Part shown: positions 58,297-64,000 of the stretch, piece after piece
Numbering within the stretch: the first letter of the stretch is position 1
How the letters are laid out: each line of letters begins with the position of its first letter
NCBI GenBank assembly: GCA_032718475.1
Contig: JAUCBJ010007169.1
Span: forward strand, 104,996 to 168,995
Direction of reading: 5' to 3'
DNA from: Nemertoderma westbladi
Lineage: Eukaryota > Xenacoelomorpha > Nemertodermatida > Nemertodermatidae
DNA: 64,000 nt
The notes under the pieces: generated by a model
Database searches by the model: none
Seen by the model: the letters and a program-made list of their open reading frames with translations, nothing else
What the model was told of the DNA's origin: nothing
Program-made: the position numbers and the translations under genes

Positions 58297-58435
58297 GTTG
58301 GGTCCGTAAATTTCAATGTACTGCATACTCTACTGCATAGACTTCTGGCCCATGTAGATGCTGGCGCCGTGAAAGCGGAGTTATCTGAAGCCGAACGTCA
58401 GTTGCTATCCACAACACCCCGAAACAGTACTGGAG
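58297..58435 (+). CDS. Exon of a QRICH2/C16orf96-like (DUF4795) protein, N-terminal part
   Basis: The frame GTT-GGG-TCC encodes VGSVNFNVLHTLLHRLLAHV, followed by DAGAVKAELSEAERQLLST. The G-x-VNFN-x-LH-x-LLH block resembles the N-terminus of DUF4795 proteins of sperm and ciliary tissue (QRICH2, C16orf96), as far as I recall that family. The acceptor is TTTAAG|GTT. The donor AG|GTTCGT at 58434-58441 leaves phase 1, which fits the next exon. The open frame also runs on to 58539 if that donor is not used. Assignment is moderate because the segment is short. Confidence 0.5.
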
Positions 58436-58942
58436 GTTCGTACCGCCGTTGTAGTCAGAGTCAGGACTATTTAAACCGTTCAACTGTAGCATTTTTAAGG
58501 TGTCGGCCTACCGTAAATTTTAGTATAGATAACTTTTAAATTAAAATTTAATTTCGAGAGGGGAAAACCTAAATGCGAAATAGTTGAAAGGACAATTTTA
58601 GCTAGTGATGATATATTTTATTTAATTATAAAATTCAATTATAAAATTCGAACTCTAAATACATATATCTAACGTTTTTTATTAATTTTCCCCGTGGACA
58701 ATATTTTTAGACTTCCACGGATGATTAACATTTTAGTCGACGTCAAAGTTTCATATATTTTAAATTAGTCATAATTTCTGCCTTATTCGTTTTTTTTTTA
58801 ATTTTTCATTAATTATATTTTATGTCTTCAACTCCCATTTATTTATATGTTAAATGTATTATATATCATCAGTGTGATTGTGCTTAAAGTTATTTAGTCT
58901 AATTTGGATGCATTTAATTAATAGTAATTAACGTTATAATAG

Positions 58943-59145
58943 ATGGGAAAGCGGCATACCACCAGTTGGAAGAAAAGATATCAAAACTAGACAGTGATCT
59001 TACTGCTTTAAAAGCATTACCGAGTTACTCGCAGCTGAAAGGAAAAGTAGCCGGGGAGCAGGGGGGAGCTACTCCAGTCAGTGATATGTGGAATATAATG
59101 AGTTTACAGAAACGAGTTGACGCAAATGAGGAAGGAGTTAATAAG
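58943..59145 (+). CDS. Next exon of the same QRICH2/C16orf96-like gene, GC donor
   Basis: The acceptor ATAATAG|ATGGG gives a phase-1 join to the previous exon and opens a frame reading GKAAYHQLEEKISKLDSDLT, then LPSYSQLKGKVAGEQ, PVSDMWNIMSLQKRV and DANEEGVNK. A coiled-coil-like start and an MW..M.L..RV.ANEEG.NKA block are consistent with the DUF4795 region. The exon ends in AAG|GCAAGT at 59145/59146, the consensus of the minor GC-AG intron class; no GT donor is available at that point. Both exons together are in phase (139 + 203 = 342 bases). Downstream exons were not found in the window. Confidence 0.5.
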
Positions 59146-59149
59146 GCAA

Positions 59150-60220
59150 GTATTAAAAACTTTCAAAGAAAACCAATTACTCCAATATGGACGTCATTTT
59201 GATTACAGACATTTTCTGCCATAGGGATTTTTGAAAATTAATTTAAAAATCCTCACCCGAAATCCCGACTGAAAGCAGAAAAAAATTACCAAATTCCAAC
59301 CCACATGTGTCAAATACTTTATGTGGGGCCAGCCACGCAAGTCCCAGGTGAGCGTTAGCATAGGGGCGTAGTTGGTAGACCCGTCCGTCGTCGTTGTCGT
59401 CGTTGGAAATGTTTGCACGATAATACGTTGGTAAATCTATGATGAAATAGAACAAAACTTGGTACACATGTAGTATATCAAAGGTTTAGAAATTCTACAC
59501 ACAGACAGTCTTAAATAGTTCCTCTGTCGACCGAAAAGATCTGGACTTACGTGTGGGCGGAGGCCCCACGAACGAGTGGAATTTGCTAATATAACACACT
59601 TTTGCAGAAAGATCGAAGAAATCATTTTTCAGAAATGTTTTCCAACATTTAGAGCAAACAGCGCAATTGAATTAGCGAAGTGTACTGACTGTTGGAATTT
59701 TTCCTGGTTCGTACTTTAATTTAATTGCAAAGTTTTACAAAAAGAAATCAACAATCAACTAAATAATAATTAAATTTACTGGGTGGATCTGGGTAAAAAG
59801 GCAACAGATCGGATATTTCGATTACAGTTGACACAGTAATTACCACCTTTGATAGTATCCAAACGCAATTATTTAGTCCTTGGACTATTTATAGAGAGTC
59901 CTTGGAAGGGAAGTTTCAAACCTACATTTAAATTGATATCCAATTTTTGCGGATACAATTAATGAGAAAAAGCGCTTAATTGTCAACATCAATGAAGACA
60001 ATTTAGATGCTTTCAGCTTATGGACTTACAGCAGGAGGAATTGCGATGCTCTAATAAATTTCCCTATGAAGTCATCTTGTATCAGTACAGTGAGTGCGTC
60101 ATTACATTCTCGTTTTAAACAGCAGCTATTACACTATTGATACCTTTTCACATTCATTTTTATACTGCATCACATCAAAACACCTCCCATATAGTATTGC
60201 ATCACAATAATAATAACCAA
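59150..60220. other. AT-rich sequence, probably intronic
   Basis: No exon recognised by eye. Confidence 0.35.
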
Positions 60221-60224
60221 TACT

Positions 60225-61213
60225 AGTATTCGAACTAGTCCTACAAAGCGGAGGCGGCTTTGTTCTAGTGTCAAGCTTAGGGGAACCAATGAGACGCCTC
60301 CAATGTTATATAGTGTCTGGTTGGAGATGTGTGCATTGTACTTGACATTGTACATTGTAGCATTCTTGTGAATGTGTCATCCACAGATTTGGTGTCCTCT
60401 GCAGTTAGAGCCCAGTATGGAGTTCCGATTAATTCTCTGTGACTTCCAAATTCTGGAAAGCCTATTCAAGGCTGCCCATGCCTTTCTTTCCCTTAGGATT
60501 TCGAAGGAAATTCATGATCCCAGGTAACAGAAGTTGTCCACATGCTCAAGCATACCATCATTTGAGCTTATGCTCATCCGTGAGCTCATGCTTTTAAAGT
60601 TAACTGTCAAAATTTTGGTGTTTTTGGAGATAATAAAAAGCCCAACACTAGAAGCAACCTGTTTTAATGAGCTGAGGAGTCGCTGGGCTCCCTCTAATGA
60701 TTCTGAGAGTACTCTTAAGTCATCAGCAAAGTCTAGATAAGTTAGGTTCTTGGCAGGATTTCCTCGACTTCTGGAACCAGTAGGTGGAGTTACCATCACC
60801 CCATCATCATTATGATGATCTGAGGACATGCGTAGAACATAGTCAACCACATTTAAGAACAAGAATGGTGCAAGTGTGTCTCCCTGGAGGACTCCCCATA
60901 ATACTTCAAATGGTTCCGTGTCACCGTCACCATTAGACACAAATGTTGTCGAACCATCGTATACTGATCTGATTGCTGCTATAATTTCACCAGGAATCCC
61001 ATATAATGAAAGTATTCCCAACATACGTGAGCGAGAGACTGAATCAAAGGCCTTGAAGGAAGAATTCAACAAAGATAACCAGATGCCTGTCTTTCTTTTT
61101 TGATGACTCTTCAATTATCCTTCTAAGTGCCAAAAGGGTCCCATGACCTTTACAGAACCCATTCTGGTTTCCACTGAGCAGCCTCTCAATGGGAACCCTG
61201 ATGCGATTTAATA
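60225..61213 (-). mobile_element. LINE family A copy, RT pseudogene
   Basis: Minus strand. The frame 61114-60512 holds VSNGDGDTEPFEVLWGVLQG, DTLAPFLFLNVVDYVLRMS and LDFADDLRVLSESLEGAQRL with the FADD box intact, and the 61280-61044 frame holds IERLLSGNQNGFCKGHG. Several deletions break it. 5'-truncated at about 61213. The 3' end stops within the QTLYNIGGVSLVPLSLTLEQ region without the (TAG)n tail. Confidence 0.8.
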
Positions 61214-61219
61214 GAAATA

Positions 61220-62900
61220 AGCAGCACGTGAGGGTGAGATTAATATATTTTAAGTATAAATTCGAAATCATTTTGAACATGATATGATCTTGTAGAAACC
61301 CAATTTAAATGAGAATCATCAGTTTGAGAATCAACAGTCAGATGTATAGGCCTACTGGCTTACGGTACATAAATGTGTAGGTGTGGGTGTAGGTGCAGGC
61401 GTAGGTATAAATTTTGAGTTCATATATTTACCTCCCCCCCCCCCCCCCCCTCCTCCCCCATATATTGTTAGTTTGTAATGTATTATTACACCGCCAGCTG
61501 AATAGCTCGCCCCAGTGAATCCTATGGGTATATCTACAAGGTTATCAATGTGCTATGTTAGGTTCCAGGCCAGCTGATTGAATTTTAGTTAGACCATATA
61601 CTTAATGTAACAGTATCATTCAACTGCAAACCGTTTAGACAAAATTCTCTAGTTTGACTGACTTTGTTCATTTGAAATAGGCTTGGCTAGGATTAATCAA
61701 CCGGACCCCTTCTAGCAAGCGTGCCGCCTAGGACATATTTGGCAATTTTCAATGTTTTAAGCATTTTATCCATCTAACTAAACTCTATTCAATTGATGTT
61801 ATGTGAAAGTCTGTCAAAATCGAAACTTTTGGTCCAAATTTACAAACGAAGATACAAATTTTTGATTCGACTACTTGAAATCTCACAAAATTTATTTGCA
61901 TTAAATCTCTAATAATGACAAATATTTGGAATTATTTATTAACCACCTGACAGTTTATGAAGGCCCCGCCTATTTAAGTAATATGTATGTAACGGGTAGT
62001 TATTACAAAGTAACTCCCGAAGGAGTAAGAATATACAATTGTAATATTATAATATTTATTGGAGTATGTTTACACAAATCGTCAGATAGGGAGGGGGGGG
62101 GGGGGGGGGGGGTTTCGATGCAATAAAAATGTATCCCTTTCCAGGGGAAATTCGATGGAAATAACAGCTGATTACTCTGAAAAATAATACTGTAACCTGT
62201 TCTATTATGAAGTAGATATTATTGATGTCTGTGAAGTGAAGTGCGCATCCCCTGTAAATATTAATATAAATAATATGGGGAAAATTTAAATATGGCGACC
62301 ATTGGGGCCATAAATTTAGTGAATATATACATGAAACTGCATTAGTAAATTAATTATTTACGATTGTTTCCTTCGCACAGCGCTTCTCCAGTGGCTCTTC
62401 ATGCAGTAGTGTAACATAACATAACAAACAATTTTTTATTAAAATAATTAAGTCATGAAAGGAAGGAAACCGACCATGGTTGGGTGGCTGAATACCAGTT
62501 GTAGGAGTACATCATATTACATGACAGCTGGATAGCGTGATCCCAATATAATTTGCTTTCCTTCAAAGATATTATATTTGAAGTCATTATTAATGTCCGA
62601 GTATGTCCCAACCCGCTGTTCTGCTTCCTAGAAGGCCATGGCTTTGGATGGAACACAAGCTGTTAAGCGGAGTTATATGTGGGTGGATTCTTATAATTAT
62701 TAACACCAATGTCATGGGACTTACAAGTTGGGCAACCAAATTTTATATATAAATAGCATATGTAACAACAACTAACAATATGTTCACAGTAAATTATAAA
62801 AAAGCCATTTTTCAAGCACTCAACTGTACGTATACATGCACACTAGTCAGGATAATATATGGAAAGGCAGGGTGGTTAAGTCCTGGTGGTAAAGTTATAA
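61220..62900. other. AT-rich sequence with long C and G runs
   Basis: A C-rich run at about 61434-61450 and a G run at about 62091-62112. No gene recognised. Confidence 0.4.
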
Positions 62901-62906
62901 TAAAAT

Positions 62907-62995
62907 AAAGGCGGCACACTGCCGTCATTATGAGAATTTTAAGATTTATTTCATTTAAGATTTATAATGAAAAATGGCGGCAGTGTGCCGCCTTT
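62907..62995. mobile_element. MITE-like hairpin, 89 bp
   Basis: Terminal arms AAAGGCGGCACACTGCCG (62907-62924) and its exact reverse complement (62978-62995); just inside, TCATTAT pairs with ATAATGA. The AT-rich centre carries a repeated TTTAAGATTTAT. GC-rich ends on an AT-rich body, no coding. Confidence 0.75.
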
Positions 62996-63027
62996 TTTAG
63001 TGTTGGTACGCAAAGGGTTAATTAGAA

Positions 63028-63188
63028 GCAAGCATCAATGGCATTAATATTGATTATTGAGCATTATCAATGGCATTATTATTGATTATTGAGTATTGAG
63101 CATTATCAATGGCATTATTATTGATTATTTAGTATTGAACATTATCAATAGGCAATATTATTGATTATTGAGCATATCAATAGCATTC
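63028..63188. repeat. Degenerate tandem repeat, unit about 36-46 bp
   Basis: ATCAATGGCATTATTATTGA TTATTGAGTATTGAGCATT-type units, about four copies with indels. Confidence 0.8.
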
Positions 63189-63195
63189 TTACTAC

Positions 63196-63700
63196 TACAA
63201 TACCTACTACTAGGTCGAGCGAACTCGGACAGTGGAAATGAGATCCTTCCAGGCTTCCCGATTCTCCATAGTTGTCGCAATTTCGTTTCTCCCAAGTTCA
63301 GTATCCTTTTCAAGTTGATCTATATATGTTATGGCCGGTCGTCCACGACTACGCTTTCCATGAGTTGGTTGCCAGAGAAGTAGATCTGGTATGACCTCGT
63401 CTTTACTTCGCCAGCAGTGCCCACTGAATCTTAATCTGCGTTCACGGAGGGTGGTTGATACAGGTGGTATTGTACCATAAAGCTCGGCGTTTGTCATGTG
63501 TTGTCTCCAGCTGATGTTTAGGGCTGCCCTTAGTAGTCTTGTGTAGCAACCATCGATTCGTTGTTCAAGTGATTTAGTCAGTGTCCAGGTCTCACCCCCG
63601 TATAAAAATACACTTTCCACTGTTCAGGTGCCTGGAGAGATCTGATTTCCAGATGGTATCCATTTTTAGACAATGAGTTAGTGCGTTTAGAAGGACCTTT
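63196..63700 (-). mobile_element. 3' end of LINE family B
   Basis: Minus strand. TIWKSDLS-like sequence near 63660-63640, then the frame 63620-63210 reads YGGETWTLTKSLEQRIDGCY, TRLLRAALNISWRQHMTNAE, LYGTIPPVSTTLRERRLRFS, GHCWRSKDEVIPDLLLWQPT, and ends in REAWKDLIS. This is the conserved C-terminal domain of the family whose RT part is at 20.8 kb. TAG-rich sequence (TAGTAGGTATTGTAGTAGTA) follows the stop region, similar to the tail of family A. Confidence 0.85.
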
Positions 63701-63740
63701 TTCTAAGTGACCAAAAATATGATTTAAAATGAAATAACCG

Positions 63741-63775
63741 AGTATATTTCGGGCAACAGCCCTTTATCAACTCAA
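63741..63775 (-). ncRNA. Degenerate hammerhead-like core
   Basis: On the minus strand TTGATAA, then AGGGC-TGTT-GCCC as stem II, then GAAA (plus 63747-63770). Compared with CTGATGA-stem II-GAAAC the core differs at two positions and no stem I partner is obvious. Probably a relic of a Penelope-type repeat. Confidence 0.35.
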
Positions 63776-64000
63776 TTTAGGTAGACTGCATGCAGGTGTA
63801 AAGTACAGAAGGACATACAGAACTAAACTACTACAGGGCTAAACTACTACAGGACAGTCTGATTCCTTACCGGTAAGTGGTGGGTTGCCCCCCCCCACCC
63901 CCCCCCCCCCCCCTTGTTTTTGCTTCCTATTGGTTGGTGGTACGGCTGTCTAAAAACACTACTAAATTGATAGAACTGCACATAATATACGAATTAAAGA
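63776..64000. other. Unassigned end of window with C run
   Basis: A C-rich run with one A at about 63889-63913, and a short duplication (CTAAACTACTACAGG) near 63820-63855. No gene. Confidence 0.4.

Noticed and set aside
59203-59467. Two overlapping minus-strand frames near 59.2-59.5 kb
   Set aside because: No recognisable motif; contains a GTCGTCGTTGTCGTCG simple repeat; likely intronic.

Overview
The window is animal nuclear DNA: AT-rich, intron-bearing and dominated by decayed mobile elements and tandem repeats. There are no operons and no bacterial-type signals. The element mix (a non-LTR LINE with an apurinic-type endonuclease and a microsatellite tail, a Penelope-like GIY-YIG element, a Mutator-type transposase, a Tc1/mariner-like transposase, tRNA-derived SINE-like units) points to an invertebrate, probably marine. 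I cannot name the phylum from sequence alone.

Only two host genes are visible, both partial. At 7.79-8.56 kb (+) lies the last coding exon of a rhodopsin-class peptide GPCR of the somatostatin/allatostatin-C type; its exon begins inside the DRY motif. At 58.30-59.15 kb (+) lie two phase-compatible exons that look like a QRICH2/C16orf96-type (DUF4795) protein; the second ends in a consensus GC-type donor.

Layout. 0-1.2 kb: broken transposase-like gene. 1.2-7.8 kb: AT-rich sequence, small inverted and tandem repeats, one LINE relic. 7.8-8.6 kb: GPCR exon. 10.2-12.95 kb: 21-bp minisatellite that stays open in several frames. 13.7-17.9 kb: tRNA-like unit, then a Mutator-type transposase gene on the minus strand, damaged by two stop codons and by insertion of a small composite element that carries a tRNA-like promoter and an apparently intact hammerhead ribozyme. 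18.7-31 kb: LINE fragments of at least three families, a large foldback element with a nested insertion, and a dead mariner-like transposase. 31-42.3 kb: SINE-like pair, a minisatellite, more LINE copies, and a compact Penelope-like element with 176-bp inverted repeats and a 15-bp target duplication. 42.3-57.7 kb: one roughly 15-kb satellite of a 53-bp monomer with kilobase-scale higher-order duplications, split by a LINE insertion whose 470-codon reverse-transcriptase frame is still open. 57.7-64 kb: the DUF4795-like exons, another LINE copy, a small MITE-like hairpin and a LINE end.

The most notable object is the hammerhead-bearing tRNA-like composite at 15.59-16.22 kb. Weaker, degenerate hammerhead-like cores occur in the Penelope-like inverted repeat (40.9 kb) and near 63.75 kb, so self-cleaving-RNA retroelements may be a recurring theme in this genome.
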